Source of the DNA: Diphasiastrum complanatum
Lineage: Eukaryota > Streptophyta > Lycopodiopsida > Lycopodiales > Lycopodiaceae
DNA: 64,000 bases
Direction: 5' to 3'
Assembly: GCA_029204225.1 (NCBI GenBank)
Contig: CM055105.1
Location: forward strand, 15,514,256-15,578,255
Shown here: positions 1-12,170 of the stretch, piece by piece
Numbering within the stretch: position 1 is the first letter of the stretch
How the letters are laid out: each line of letters begins with the position of its first letter
The notes under the pieces: generated by a model
What the model saw: the letters and a program-made list of their open reading frames with translations, nothing else
What the model was told of the DNA's origin: nothing
Database searches by the model: none
Program-made: the position numbers and the translations under genes

Positions 1-430
1 AACGATGAATAACGAAGAATTCTCCAATAAGATCCTGAACGTTTCATTGATTAAATGGGTTCCCCGATCACTTACTAATTCAACAGGACAACCAAACCAT
101 ACAATAATATTTTCATATAAGAACTTGGCTGTTGAATGGGCATCAACATCTCGCACTGCTTTCGCTTCAACCCATTTAGTAAGATAATCTGTTGCTACAA
201 TTATATATCTGGCTTGTGAACCACGTGTAGCTGGATGAATTGGACCAATATAATCCAATCCCCATTTTCCAAAAGGTACTTGCTCTATTACCGGATGTAA
301 AGGTAGAAATTCAGCTTTCGTAGGCCTTCGAGATCGTTGACAAACATTACAATCTCTTATATATTTAGCTACATCTTTGTGTATAGTAGGTCACTAACAG
401 CTTGATTACATAATCTTTCTAATAGTAATT
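1..430 (-). pseudogene. gypsy integrase fragment (truncated by window edge)
   Basis: The minus strand reads through a zinc-finger-like CNVCQRSRRPTKAEFLPLHP stretch, then WGLDYIGPIHPA and IIVATDYLTKWVEAKAV, which is the start of an integrase catalytic core. Next comes a fragment beginning FLYENIIVWFGCP and ending LVSDRG, the region of the second catalytic Asp. The final Glu would lie beyond position 1. A frameshift or stop lies near 390. The family enzyme inserts the cDNA copy into chromosomal DNA. This copy is a relic. Confidence 0.85.
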
Positions 431-846
431 TCAGCTGCAAAGTGCCCACCAACCATTCCATCATGGGTTAACATAACAATGTTGTGTACTTCATGAGACA
501 AAATACATCTTCTTAAGATGTTGTCTATTCCGCGTCGATGTAATTGTCATGCAATCAACTGATATGACCATTCTGGTACTGCATCAACATAGAATAATGC
601 TGCGTCTGGAAGACCATCATCTTCTTCAGACTTTTCTGGTATTTGATTCTTGACACATGATCTGCTAGAAAATTTTGTTTCCCTTTTTGAACGACCGCTC
701 GAAAATCAAACTCCAACAATAATAATAACCAATGTGAAATTCGGCCTGTGTTGCAAGTTTTGTTCACCAAGCATAATAGTGGTTGATGATCTGTTTAGAA
801 TGCAAAGTGAGTTGCCAACAGATAATGACAAAATTGGGAAATCTTT

Positions 847-1775
847 CTAGTATTCGCCTGGTTGTGTCAAAATAGTTCCAATAGCATATTTTGATGCATC
901 AGTATGAACATAAAATTCAATTGTCCAATTTGGTGAACGAAGTATAGGTGTGGAAACTAAGGCATCTTTCAACTTTTGAAATGATTCCAAAGCTTCTTTT
1001 GTCCAAATTGGTGTGACCGTAAGTTTATGTATAGGATGTGCCAAATCCGCAAAATATAGAATAAAAATCCTGTAGTAATTTGCATGTCCCATAAAGATAT
1101 AAACTTCTCGAATAGTTTTTGGAGATGGTAGATCTACGATGATTTTAATCTTCGATAGATATGTTGCTATGCCATGATGGGAGATAACATGACCCAATAC
1201 TATTCCATGTTGTACCCATATCTGGCATTTCTCAGGATTCAAGCCTAATCTGATATTTTTGACACTTATCAAGAACTTTCCGTAGTTGTTCAAGATGCTC
1301 CTCATCCTGGCCATGGACACAAAGCATTTCTAGGAATTTTTGCAAATTATCTTTAAATGCAAATTGCATAACCCTTTGGAAGGTACTCAGTTCATTACAT
1401 AAACCAAACGGCATAACCTTGTAAGCATAAGTTCTCCATTCTGTGGCAAAAGCAATTTCATGTTGATCAGTTGGTGCAATCTTAACCTGTTTAACCACTA
1501 AAGCCATCAAGGAAACTATACTTCTGATTATGCTGCCCTTTCAAGGATACTTTCAGTGAATAGTAATGGAAAATGGTCTCTGCGTGTCACTTTGTTAAGT
1601 GCCTTTAGGTTGACGACCACCGAGGTTGGTATTCCCTTTAGATCATTATATGACCATGCAAAACAGTCTTTGAATTGGATCAATAATTTCCTCAGCTTCT
1701 TGAATTGCTCTAGAGTGAGTTGTGCACCCACATAAATTATTTTTTCTTCCTCTTCAGGGTCAGCTAAATTCATTG
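847..1775 (-). pseudogene. gypsy reverse transcriptase / RNase H relic
   Basis: Three overlapping open pieces on the minus strand make up a broken RT-RNase H. The piece at 1528-1773 has the pre-RT motif FKDCFAWSYNDLKGIP, then a shortened RT start. The piece at 1232-1510 carries YKVMPFGLCNELSTFQRVM. The piece at 847-1320 carries GHANYYR (family consensus GxxNYYRRFI) and an RNase H start, FYVHTDASKYAIG. The YxDD catalytic box is not recognisable, being replaced by CVHGQDE. A stretch between the first two pieces is deleted. Nothing here is expected to be functional. Confidence 0.88.
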
Positions 1776-2263
1776 GCTGGTTTGAGCTGTTCCATCAAAT
1801 ACTTGTTGACCTTTTGTCTTTCTGGTACTTGGTTCTCTTTGAGGCTGAGGCATCATGATTACCACTTCATCCAATGTATAACTTTTAAAATGTCCGGTAC
1901 ATCGTGTTTAGCCTCTTGTTCTATTTCTTTCTCGATTGGATCAATATTTTTGTTACTTCTTGCAGATTGCTTCTTTGATTTACCAATCTCGTTTTGTTTG
2001 GAAGATGTAGAAGCTTGATCAAAGTCATCATGGTCATTATCTTCCATTATTGCTTTACCTTTGTCTTATTGTGTTTCCTTAGATTCATGATTTCCAATTA
2101 AGGAATCCACTCGAGTAATGGTTTCTCCTGCAGGATTTTCCCACGGAAGTCTTTGATTATATCGTTTTTTAGCTTTACTCTTGCTAGACAATGGTAATTG
2201 TGAGAACGGTCTTTTTAAAACAACTGCCCTTGGAGGTTTTATCGGAGGTCGATCTGGAATTCT

Positions 2264-3080
2264 TTAATTACCAAATCTAGAAGGATCCATATGTTGTAAG
2301 ATTTGTTCATCTATTAACTCCGCTTCCTGATCATAAGACAAGGATTGTCCTACCAAGACCAAATCCTCTTCAATTGGCTCTGGGATAGATTCAAATCCCA
2401 TCCATGCAACATTGATCATATTGACTGAAAAACTGGCTAAAATTGGGGTGTCCATATCACGTTCAATAGATGTAGTCACACTTTGATCTGAATATTTATC
2501 ATGCCGACACATATAACCAGCTATACAATCAACAATGGCTAATGAGTCTGTCCAATTTGTATTATTTGTTTGGGAATCATAATGTACTCCCAAACTCTGT
2601 TTAACATAATCAATCGTATGATCAGTCGTGGATGATTCATCATCTCTTCTCGGAACCACTGGTTTGATATTCCAGGTGGATGGCTCTACTTTCACTATCT
2701 TTTCACGATTTGCGAAGTAAATCTTCATGTTTCCCAATTGTGTATAAATTGTGCTACTCGAAGCCATGGACGTCCCAACAATATGCGATAGACATTTGGT
2801 GCTTCAGGTAAATCCATTACTACAAAAGTAATCACAAATTGTATTCCGGCAATTTTTACTGGAACATCTTCCACAATTCCTCTTGGTTTTACCTGGATTG
2901 ATCTGCTAACTTGATGGCGAAATTGACTATTCTCAACTTTGATAGGCCCCATTTCTCATAAAACTTTGTAGAGATCAAGTTTACTCCAGATCCTCCTTTG
3001 ATAACAGCTGCTTCATTATCAAACATCTTATGTTTGATTGGAAGAGTTATGTTCCGTTGTTAATTCTCCCAAGCTGTTTC
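2264..3080 (-). pseudogene. gypsy aspartic protease relic
   Basis: The minus strand reads VIKGGSGVNLIS around 2975-3005, where family members have DSGSGVNLIS, so the catalytic Asp is replaced by Gly. Downstream, RILLGRPWL (about 2780-2800) is the conserved C-terminal protease motif. After it come a basic stretch and an acidic tail leading toward RT. The protease normally matures the gag-pol polyprotein. The missing Asp and several stops make this copy inactive. Confidence 0.75.
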
Positions 3081-3960
3081 GATGTTGAAAATATCATTTG
3101 TTCCTTCTATCCCAGCACAATGCAATGGTTCCTATGATTCCTTTGGCACTTCTATAGATAAACATTTTGAAAGAACTGACTTAGCTTCTGGAACCAACCG
3201 TAGAAATTCACCAAGCATAGAAGTTTTGTTATCATTTTTAGTGTTTGGAATTTCCGATTCAGACATTTGAAATGGTTCTTCAGCCTGATGTAATGGAGTA
3301 TTTACATAAGTATGCATTGGTGTTGAATCCCATGGCTCCTTATGCAACAATAACTTCTTAGGTGCCATGGATTCTTCTTATGAAACTTTAGACGGTTCCT
3401 CTAATTGCAATTCCTTTATCCACTGCCTTGAATTTATAAAATTCTTCTTTTTGACAACTGGATTTGGATAAGCAGCATTTGATGATTTTTGTTCAGTTGA
3501 CATTGCTATAGAAGGAGGTGAATCAACGACTTTTTCCTTCTATTTTTGCACTCTGGTAACTGCCAACACTGGTACTGCTGGTACCCGCCCTTTATATGGA
3601 TATCTTTTCCACGATGGATTTGGAAATCCAGGTGGATGTATAGATATCATAATGAGTGGTGCATTCGAAGTTTTAGGCTATGTTGATATCCACAGTTGTG
3701 ACAAGGAGGATGAAGAGCTCTGTGGGGACATTGAAGTATTCAGCTACTGTTGGATCAACAATCTCTTCCGTAGTAAACCAATGAAGTTTTTCTTGTGAAG
3801 ATGCTACATTGGCTTCTGTCAAATTTACTTGTGGAGCCTGATTGCCTGGTGGTGCTGTAAGAGCCAAGCGTTGCGGAGGTCCTTCAGTAGGTAGGTAATC
3901 TGAATAGGCCGATGGTGCTTGCAAACCGGCGAGATTTAGTTTTGGTAGATCTGAAAGTTA
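3080..3960 (-). pseudogene. gypsy gag-region relic
   Basis: Several short open pieces on the minus strand (3132-3368, 3673-3924 and the sequence between) are Pro/Gln/Ser-rich and lie between the LTR/primer site and the protease, where gag is expected. A segment near 3590 reads YPYKGRVPAVPVLAVTRVQ. No CCHC zinc knuckle was found. The call rests on position and composition more than on a diagnostic motif. Confidence 0.5.
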
Positions 3961-4198
3961 TCGCCTCTGATAGCGATTTTGCACTTCATCTTCAACAAAT
4001 GGCTGAAAACTCAACGTTTTTTGGTTTTTCTGAGAATTTCGGTTTTGCTGATGTATCTTAGGATTGACAATCTGTCTAACCCTAAATCCACAAAATCGCA
4101 AGATCTAACACTAAGATGCCATCACCAAGATGACTATGAAGAAAACAACAATCGTCCTGATCGGAAATGAAGCTATCTACTAAGATCAAGAAAATCAT

Positions 4199-4216
4199 TC
4201 CGCGGCAACAGTGCCA
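4199..4216 (-). promoter_or_regulatory. primer-binding site, tRNA-Asp type
   Basis: The minus strand reads TGGCACTGTTGCCGCGGA. The plant tRNA-Asp 3' end used by Tat/Athila elements gives TGGCGCCGTTGCCGGGGA, so 15 of 18 positions match. It begins three bases from the LTR edge at 4220. It marks where minus-strand cDNA synthesis would start. Confidence 0.75.
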
Positions 4217-4219
4217 ATT

Positions 4220-4972
4220 TGTAGGGCGTATTTCCTGCACAACCTATCAAAGCTAACAAAGGTAGGAGTGTTGTCGTTGTTATGACGCGCGGTAGTTCGT
4301 TCCCAAGAGAATGAGGCTAATATTATGACGCGCGGTAGTCCATTCCCAAGAGAATGAGGCTAATATTATGATGATAGAACAAAGCAAAACAGGGACTTTA
4401 ATCTACTATCCAATCATCCACACCTTAATCTAATCAACCTTAACACTACACCATTTGATTGATTGGTTGCAAGGGAGGCATGCATGCATGCTACTTATCA
4501 TGCATGCTCTTTTTCTCTCAATAAGATTCAAAAAGATGGAAGATCAAACAAATCCACAAAGCACAATAAGCATAAACACCAAATAGCATGTCATTGAGAG
4601 AAGAAAGAGGAAAGTGAGAAGGATGTTCCAAGCCCTAAATAGTAGAGTCTCCTCCTCTTGGTTGCCCTTTTATACATGAGAGCCAAGGCATTGGCCCTTT
4701 TCTACTATTGGCTAAAATAACTACACTTATCCAACTTAAGATAGGATTGGACCCAACTAAGCCTTATCGAATCTAAAACCATGTCACTTGACTTTAATTC
4801 TATGAGATATGGATATATACATGTGTGATAGCCATATTGTTTCTTTATGAAATGTTGATCTTCAAGTGTTTTTGCATTCATTGATTTCCTTAGCGATCTT
4901 TACCAAATGCATTGATTGTTCTTGCAGTTCAGAACAAGTTCTAGAGCGACTCAGTATTCTGGTGTATGTAAC
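4220..4972 (-). repeat. putative 5' LTR of the Tat/Athila-like element
   Basis: The inner edge is well supported: TGTAGGGCGT on the plus strand sits three bases from the primer site. The outer edge is a guess, placed at a TG..CA-compatible ACA near 4972. The LTR contains a 43-bp tandem duplication and a cluster of GCATGC/CATGCA motifs near 4476-4508. The partner LTR is outside the window, so no comparison or age is possible. Confidence 0.5.
4281..4366. repeat. 43-bp tandem duplication inside the LTR
   Basis: Two adjacent 43-bp units begin TATGACGCGCGGTAG and end ATGAGGCTAATAT. They differ at two or three positions. Such duplications are common in LTR U3 regions. The unit carries a GCGCGC-type core. 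Confidence 0.9.
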
Positions 4973-5007
4973 AACCAGAAATTCATGTACTCTTCATTTA
5001 GTAGAAT
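4973..5007. other. short interval without gene
   Basis: AT-rich spacer between the presumed LTR end and the next open piece. I see nothing else in it. Confidence 0.4.
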
Positions 5008-5430
5008 TCAGTCTTGATCTACTTCATTGTTGGTTCTATTAAATATCTTCTTGTGGCTTCTTCTTGAGTTAGCATTGTAAAAATTCTTGTAAGCGTTATT
5101 TCTTCTTGTGTAGACCATTAACCAACTTTCATATGAAGGGGATGAGCTGGATAGTAAGGTTATTACCTCATATGAGTCTTGGACGTCTAAAGTTGGCTCA
5201 TATTTTGGAAACATTTTCTTTTCAAATGTTGTGTTTTAGTAGCTAGTACTTGGTTTGGTTCATTTGCTGGCCTAAGAGTAGTTATTCTCCTTTTATATGT
5301 TTGGGCTGTCGAAGCTTGTGCTTGAGGGTCAGATCCTATTTTTGTAGTTTGCTCTATGGAAGGGTCGAGAAATTGCTCCTCAGAGTCGAACTGCCCTTGA
5401 CTCCCTGAGAATTCACCATCAATGGTGAAA
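5008..5430 (-). pseudogene. unrecognised protein fragment
   Basis: Two overlapping minus-strand frames look protein-like. The upper piece (about 5430-5200) is rich in Glu, Gln and Ser, with stretches such as DSEEQFLDPSIEQT and RRITTLRPANEPNQ. The lower piece (5214-5008) begins MFPKYEPTLDVQ and ends NRTNNEVDQD. They could be one exon with a frameshift or two exons. The composition recalls the linker between integrase and RT of some copia elements, but I cannot assign a family. Confidence 0.3.
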
Positions 5431-6249
5431 TGCTAGGCATGATGATTATAACTACCTGTCAATTTTGTGATTGTATCAAACTTTTCGCAAATATGTTGTG
5501 ATGCTATCAATATTATCAAGTGAAAAGATCTAACTAGCTATACAGAAGAATTTGAGACATCATAGATAGCCATAGTAATTTTGATAACCGGTTAGTTCTA
5601 TTCACTCAGTTAGCATTATAGAATAAACAAATGTAGAACGAGATAGAACAAAAGATTGTGAACCGAATAAAAAATGGTGCGAAATGAGAGAGAGCTAGCT
5701 AGTGATGTTCATTCATGAGAATGATTTGAATGATCCTTGAAAGATAATTCATTCATTACACTGATTAAATGCATTGAAGTGTCACGTGGACTTCTCAGAT
5801 TAGTTCAAAGACTGATAATATAGTACTGAAAAAACCAAAAGCTATTATGCAGACACTTAACGTTGTTTTCCTTGCTGTCTTTTCTTGTCTTGATCAATCT
5901 AATCAGATCGTAATCATTGTTTTATGAGGGCTCAAGTTTTTGTTGTGGTCTTTCAAGGTGTCGAATGATTTTGTAGACTAACTTTTGAGGGAGGTGTGAA
6001 ATGAATTTGTTGACTGACTTTCAAAATTTCGATCAAATTTGAATTTTGCTCGAATTTTAAACTGTCGAGTTTGATTGTGTGACACTCCGTATGTTTTCTA
6101 CAGACTATTCAATACTTTGAGTATTTCTACAAATTTGTCAGATCCTCTTCAAAATTGAGTTCAATACTCCAATAATTCAACCACTAAGAGACACATTTCT
6201 CAATCCAACTATTGTTTAAAAGCCTATGCTCACTGCATAACTTCCATAG
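5431..6249. other. gene-free AT-rich interval
   Basis: No reading frame above background, tandem array or RNA gene could be recognised. Many short poly-A/T and TTTGAATTTT-like strings are present. Confidence 0.5.
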
Positions 6250-6800
6250 ATTGGTTGATAGATTAAGTCTAACAATCAAATCCTGAATTATCAGTGGATG
6301 AGGCATTCATAGTTAATTTTAGTCTTTTTAATAATAATTTCCAAAACTTGGAAATTAACTTGGAATCATGTTCACCAACAATGTTATTCACCAAACCATA
6401 CAACCTAAAATGCATTCCTACTAAAAGTTGCAAGAGCTCTAAAGCCTTGGCAACAACTATGGTTGAAATGAATTGTGTCATTCTTGGTTAGCCTTTCAAC
6501 TACTACCCAAATGACATCATGACCTTTTTAGTTACGGGAAGTCCAACCACAAAAGCCATTTAAATGCTTTTCCATTTCTTATGGAAAAGATTCAATAGGT
6601 GTGAAAATCCAACTGTCTTTATTCTTTCAGCTTTATCTATTTGGCACTATTCACCCCTTCCACATGAACTTTTTCTTTTTTTCAATCAAGTATTTTGTTA
6701 TTTTGGTCAAATATCCTCGATATGCGAGAGTGGCCCACACAAAGTTATCATGACATTCATGTAAAATTTGGGCCCTAGTATCATCTATCTCGCACATGCT
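6250..6800 (-). pseudogene. decayed Ty3/gypsy integrase (chromovirus-like)
   Basis: The minus strand reads, with shifts, a degenerate HHCC-type start containing HECHDN and AYRGYLTKI (about 6765-6690). It continues with MAFVVGLPVTKK (near 6560), which matches the FxxGLPxT motif before the integrase core. Then come HDVIWVVVERLTKN and, at 6481-6269, RLYGLVNNIVGEHDSKLISK, where family members have LHGLPxxIVSDRDxxFxSxFW. The second catalytic Asp (DRD/EHD) is altered. No LTRs are visible nearby, so this is an old fragment. Confidence 0.75.
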
Positions 6801-7080
6801 TTCTACTTTTAGAAAAGTGAACCTCTTTTTATGGAATATTCTAATTTTGCCTTCCCATCTCGAGCTATATTGTATGTTAAAATCATAGCGCGCATTAATT
6901 AATCAAACCATAGAAATAGAGAACATACCATAGCTTGTATTTAAGAAGCTTTTACCATACAACAAGAAAAAAGACTATGAGAGAGATAAAGTGAGAGGGA
7001 GAAAGATAGGCAACGACCTCCTCAAGGTGTCCTAGGATTCCATTTCAGTAGTCCTTGGTCCATTTGCACATAAAGGACCC

Positions 7081-7165
7081 AAAGGGGTTGGCCTAGTTGG
7101 TTAGCTTGGCATCCAAAGTTTCTTTGGCCCCAAGTTCGAGCCTCCCTTGAAAAAGTACATTGTGA
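7081..7165 (+). mobile_element. tRNA-derived SINE head
   Basis: An RNA polymerase III A-box-like TGGCCTAGTTGG (7089-7100) and a B-box-like GTTCGAGCCTC (7134-7144) lie 33 bp apart, as in tRNA genes and plant SINEs. The region cannot fold as a tRNA because the acceptor and anticodon stems are absent. It continues into an A/T-rich tail. I could not define a target-site duplication. Confidence 0.6.
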
Positions 7166-9779
7166 GTGTGTATAATAAATGAGTAAAATAGCAAGTTATT
7201 GACTAAGAATAGGCATCGTCGACTGTTGCATTGTAATAGCAAAAGTAGCTAGTGATGTGGCCATAACATGATGTTGGCTATCATGGACTTAAAACCACAT
7301 TTTCAACACTCCCCCATAATTGATCATCCAAGATCATCACAAAGTATCCAAGGGCCATGCATTGGAAAAGTGTCTATTTTGCTCATGCTTAACTGAATTC
7401 TGCAAAAATATTAGCACAGTTTGAAACAAGCAAGATAGGATCTCCTACACCTTAAGGATATTTCTTGTATTCCAGTATCAAGAATGAGAAAACCTCAACA
7501 ATTTCAAGAAAACTTAAGAAGAATATCACATTATGCTCACAAAAGAGCTCAATTTGAGCGCCATCTTCAACAACCTTGACAATAAACAATTTAGCATTTC
7601 CATATACTTTGTGACATCTTCGATCTAAGGATCAATTCACATTTCAAACTGATCAACTACATCATTAAAAGACTTGTTCAAGACATGAATATTGTTCCAC
7701 TCTTGCAATTGAGTAAAAAATTGTAATGACCCCGCTCAAGTATGCTCACAATGCCTCACACCAAACGACTCCATAAAGATTTACTGCACCTTAGGAGCAT
7801 TACAAAATTCACTTTGACATGGAACCGGAAATAATCTTCACAAACTAGCTTGCTAGAATATCAAAAGCTATAGTAGATGTTCATTCCATAACATATTGTC
7901 CCTTATCCCTTGATACACACTTCAAGTCTTTTAAAATTGCACTTCACGTACTTTAAAACAAGGCCAAACTTGTTATATAAAGGTTGGACTAGTATTTCTG
8001 AAGTCGTGAGATCTGTAATGAAGCATTAAAACTTCACCTAAATTAGTGATTGACAAATTTCACCGCGAAATAAATGTCATTCTAAATTTCTTAATAGAAA
8101 ATTCAAATTATATAGCATAGTGGCACAATTTCAACTTTGAAGTTTTGCACAGTCATTTGACAATTATTGATTTTTTCAAAACCTTGATAAGGTTCTAATC
8201 TAAATTCCAAGCTCTTATTTCACTAATACAACGCAATCATATATGAGTGTAGATCAATTGTTTGGAAGCTTTTCATTAGCATAGCTTGTATAGTTCTACC
8301 TACAAAATTTATACTAAAATTATATTATGTCATATATAATTTTGATATGTGCTACAATGTGCATGACAACATTTTGCAATTTTGCTATAAATTTTAATGT
8401 GTATTTGCAAGAAAATGAACTTTAATGTGCATTTGCAAGGGAATGCTTGCACTTTTTAGTTTTGAGAGATTCTATGCTATGCTTATATAGCTCATTCATT
8501 GTCTTGTTGTTTTTGTTGAATACACTTCGAATCTGATTCCAGAAAAAAAAATGTGGAATTGACAATTGACTCAAATCTACGTCTATCTTGTACACTAATG
8601 TTATTCGATAACACTATGACAAAATCGAGAACGTGAAGCATCAATGCCATTCACGATTGACAAATTATGATAGGTTATAAATTGTACTTGATATCAATAT
8701 GCAAAGAACTTAAATGAAAGTAAAGATCCAATAACAACTGGAGCATGCATTTATATTTACATATAAAAAGTGCGATGGACAACTGTCTTTACTTACTGTT
8801 TCCATTGATACCAATGATGAATGCTTATATGTGGTTGATAAGAGCACTCCTGCTACTCCATTGGCTGTAACTTGTTATGATTGGTTGCTTTGGACGATTG
8901 CTCTGGTAGTAAGATAGAAACTATGATGATTGCTGTCTCTGATAAAGAGTAGAATGGCTTCTAAAGAGTGTAGCATGAAGAAAGCTTGGCTTGATTGTTT
9001 TTTCCTGAGAAGACGTGTGCACAGAACATGATAATCTGTATGATGTGGATATTGTGGGGAAGGAAATGCTTTTGAAAAAGTTGAATGATAAGTTAATAAT
9101 TTGCGGCAAAATGATGGATTCACTATTGTTAAAGACTATGAGGGTGGTAGAAGTACTCTACGCTTAACACAATACTTTCGGTTTGAATCTTTTAGCACGT
9201 AGGTGATTTGTTAAAACAGCTGAAGATGGATAATTTGCAAGAGATGACTTCGTCTATCATTCAGGTACAATGCTATACGAAATTGCACCAATACGGTGGG
9301 TAGCCTTACTCGTTACTACAGAAATCTTATCCATGTATGATAGTATTGAAATTGCTTCCTTTAATGATAGTAACTAATAAAGTTAGAAAAGTCTGATCTT
9401 ATGTACGTTTAAATAGACACGAGCTTGTAGTTTTTATTTAATTAAGTTCGCTTGGATCCTGTGTTCCAATGTTGTTTGTAAGATCACGTACTCATATAGA
9501 GCTTGACAATGGTACACTTGAATGACAAGGATTTGCCCAAGTTGTTCGATGTTTGGACTCTCGGAAAACAGTTACGGGATATCTAGTACCCAATGCTGTG
9601 ACCATAGTCATATCTCTGTCCATTAGTATAGTGAAGGATAGTTGCTTACATGTAAAATGTAAATGTGAACCTAATACATTTCTTTTGCTCTTGTACTGAT
9701 CAGTATGGCTTGTGCCCTGATACGGCTTCGTTAAAGGGCAGAATGTATTGCTTAGTATTGAAGTAAATGATTGGGAAGA
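7166..9779. other. long AT-rich interval, no gene recognised
   Basis: No conserved domain, RNA gene or clear repeat boundary was found. A short protein-like plus-strand stretch near 8970-9160 (around KECSMKKAWLDCFFLRRRVH) is too broken to call. Confidence 0.5.
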
Positions 9780-10010
9780 TTGGACGTACTTAATACTGCC
9801 CCACTGCATAAAAAAAAAGATGCCTGTAATGAACGAAAATGGATTACCAAGCATTTTTATGTCAATGGAATCGACAAGGCTCAACAAATCCTAAAACAAA
9901 TTCAAAGAGGTCATGGATCGCAAGTAGTGATTCCATCCTCACTTTCCAAATGGAATAATTTGTGAAAGTTAGTTTCTCACTAGATTCTAACAAATATCCA
10001 CCCATGGATG
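9780..10010 (-). pseudogene. Ty1/copia gag N-terminal relic
   Basis: The minus strand reads LLESSEKLTFTNYSIWKVRM followed by LLAIHDLFEFVLG. The intact copia at 39782-45986 has LLEPSERLTTSNYSIWKMRM at the same place in gag, and nucleotide similarity is evident between 9925-10010 and 44425-44510. Only the first 50-70 residues are recognisable. No LTR is visible. Confidence 0.75.
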
Positions 10011-10577
10011 AAATAGTGAATGAAAGCCTATGAGATGCACAAAGATCTCTTGATAATGAGTGATCTAAGATAGATTTCTATCTTTTCAAAAAGCTTCTAA
10101 TCTTGGCCCAATCAATCCTAGTTCAACTTGGATGATGGTATAATAGATTTACTTCAAATATCCTAGCAAATCACTCCTCAAAAAATTGAGACCATAACCA
10201 TCAAACTGATCAGTATGCGGCAGTCGTCCTGATACGGTATCAATATGGTTTGGCCTATCGATATAATCAACTTTCTATTAGGGAAGATCGGACTATAAAT
10301 TTTATTTACATTTGCAAGTTGATTAGTTAACAAGTTAAACGTATTTTGTACATGGATAACAACTGACATTCAGCGTTGACACCTGTCTTCCTCACTGTGC
10401 TAACTTGTGCGGTTTTGTGTGGTGGGATGGTGGCAGGTACCAGCTGGATGTCTTGAAATATGTTTTGCTTTATGGTGCTTTCTAGTATTGTATACTTTTC
10501 AGCTATGTTTTTCCTTGTTGGTTTATGAGTAAAGGGTTTTAAAAGATTTTGGTCTCGACTTGTTAAGAGGAGCTTTG

Positions 10578-10581
<4 letters not shown>
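10011..10581. other. gene-free interval
   Basis: AT-rich. The string TGATCAGTATG occurs near 9700 and 10208 together with CTGATACGG, hinting at a diverged repeat pair. I see nothing else. Confidence 0.4.

Positions 10582-10625
<44 letters not shown>
10582..10625. repeat. (CT)n microsatellite
   Basis: About 22 perfect CT units lie between single-copy-looking AT-rich sequences. Confidence 0.97.
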
Positions 10626-10628
<3 letters not shown>

Positions 10629-11234
10629 GTGTGCACTTTACCATCTAGCTATCTTGCTGCTACTTGGTCATTTTGCTTTCTCGGACATCTTGAATCCAAT
10701 ATGACTCAATATATTCCTATAATCTCGATACTACTTGTTGCACTCATTTTCATGCTCTCCAATCATAGGTGTGATATCATGAAAAGAGATTTAATCAAGA
10801 TCTAGGAGTGTTTGTTCCATTATCTTTCCTGAAGATTCCCTATAAAGGGCAAGAGGGCATTTTAGCCCCTCTATATTGTGCACGAATGAGATTTCACATG
10901 AGAATTTTTCTCTTTCGTGGTCATCTACTTCTAATACATTCAGCGATAAGCTTTTTCATTTTTCATGCTCCATACTCACTCGATTTAAGGACATAGATTT
11001 CTATAGGTTTATGGAATCCATGGGTCATAATATGTCAAGATAAGGTTCTTGCACATACCAGTGACAATGGTAATAGAGCCCAAATTGTGATTCTAGGCTT
11101 TGGATCAGAATCTTTGCATGCGTCCATGCAATGCACATCCATTCCTAGACTTCGTACATGCTTTGGTTTGAGAACTACAATCTCAACTAGGGATCTATCA
11201 AATGAGTTATCACCAAAAAAACAGACATGCAGCC
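10626..11234. other. gene-free interval
   Basis: Short open frames only, none with a recognisable domain. The segment ends where homology to the inverted copy at 50885 begins. Confidence 0.45.
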
Positions 11235-12170
11235 TAAAAGAAGAATGCTACCCTCCTGGAACATTGAGCAATTTACATCCCTTTGGCCTTGCGGAAATTG
11301 TTTAAGACAGCTACAATTTGTTTCAAGACCTTGTTTGTGCAGCTTTCATATCTAGTTAGTTGCTCCAATTTTACAACATTGTTTACATTCTTTTGGTTGT
11401 CGTTTTGAACTAAACTAAGTTGGGCTGACGACAAAAGTTCTCCCCCTCAAGTTTTTTGTCTACTTCTATTCACCTTGTCACTACTTTTCTAATGGCTACT
11501 TCCTCTCCATCTACTAGTGAGACACCTCAAGATGCCTTAGTTGAACACATTCAACAAGCCGTTGATAGTGTTAATCTAGGATTTCTTCCTATTTAGATGT
11601 TGTTATGACAGGCTTTGCCTCTCTTCAGTCATAGATTGACGCCATACAGCCTCATCATGGTCCTGGCAAGGCCCCTATGACATCTTTACCTAGCTTTGGA
11701 ACTACTCCATCGCCTTCTTCCATTGGAAGTCCTTTTGGTAGTCCTATCATACCTACTACTACACCTCCTGGATTTTACCCCTTCCCTTGTCATGTTGGTC
11801 CCGAGCCACACTATGCTTGTGACTTTCTTGATAAGATCTAGCTTACGACCTATTTTGGTTCCTCTAATGGGAATCTCTTACGAAATTGGTTTTCTAAGGT
11901 GGAGACTGATTACTTGGTGTGATGCCCTATTTAAGTTGTTGTGCGAGAAGGCATAGTTATGCAAGGAAAGACCAAGAAAGAGGCCTTGAAGATTGTCGAG
12001 GACATATACATGTGTAATTGCCCTTTAGATTACGATGTCAAAGATAGGCTCTTGAAAAAGAGAACCTAATACATCGATAGTTACAAAGAGAGTGATGGTG
12101 TACTTTTGGAGAGTGCCATCCATTAATCCTTGGGAACTGACAAAATGATGGATTTAACAAATCTACAAGT
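11235..12170 (+). pseudogene. Ty3/gypsy leader and gag relic
   Basis: An inverted copy of 11235 to about 11990 lies at 50885-50148. A gag start ATG at 11492 opens MATSSPSTSETPQDALVEHI. After a frameshift the frame reads LDVVMTGFASLQS, a Pro/Ser/Gly-rich stretch, and then LTTYFGSSNGNLLRNWFSKV, the conserved gag segment with a Trp at the F-x-W position. Further on, MQGKTKKEALKIVEDIYM is readable near 11960-12010. In-frame stops lie near 11630 and 11838. The sequence ends in the microsatellite at 12291. Confidence 0.75.

Larger units (their letters stand above)
1..4219 (-). mobile_element. Ty3/gypsy retrotransposon, Tat/Athila-like, decayed internal region
   Basis: Reading the minus strand from high to low coordinates gives gag-like, protease, reverse transcriptase, RNase H and integrase segments in the gypsy order. 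A primer-binding site complementary to tRNA-Asp lies beside an LTR edge at 4220. Frames are broken by many stops and shifts, and the window edge cuts the integrase, so the second LTR is not visible. The tRNA-Asp primer and the AWSY and MPFGLCN-type motifs fit plant Tat/Athila-type elements (family knowledge). The exact lineage is an inference. Confidence 0.85.

Noticed and set aside
7081-7165. A functional tRNA gene
   Set aside because: A and B boxes are present, but no acceptor or anticodon stem can be formed. A SINE is more likely.
8875-9123. A host gene in the 8.8-9.2 kb interval
   Set aside because: The overlapping minus-strand frames have low-complexity composition and no motif. The plus-strand alternative is interrupted by stops.
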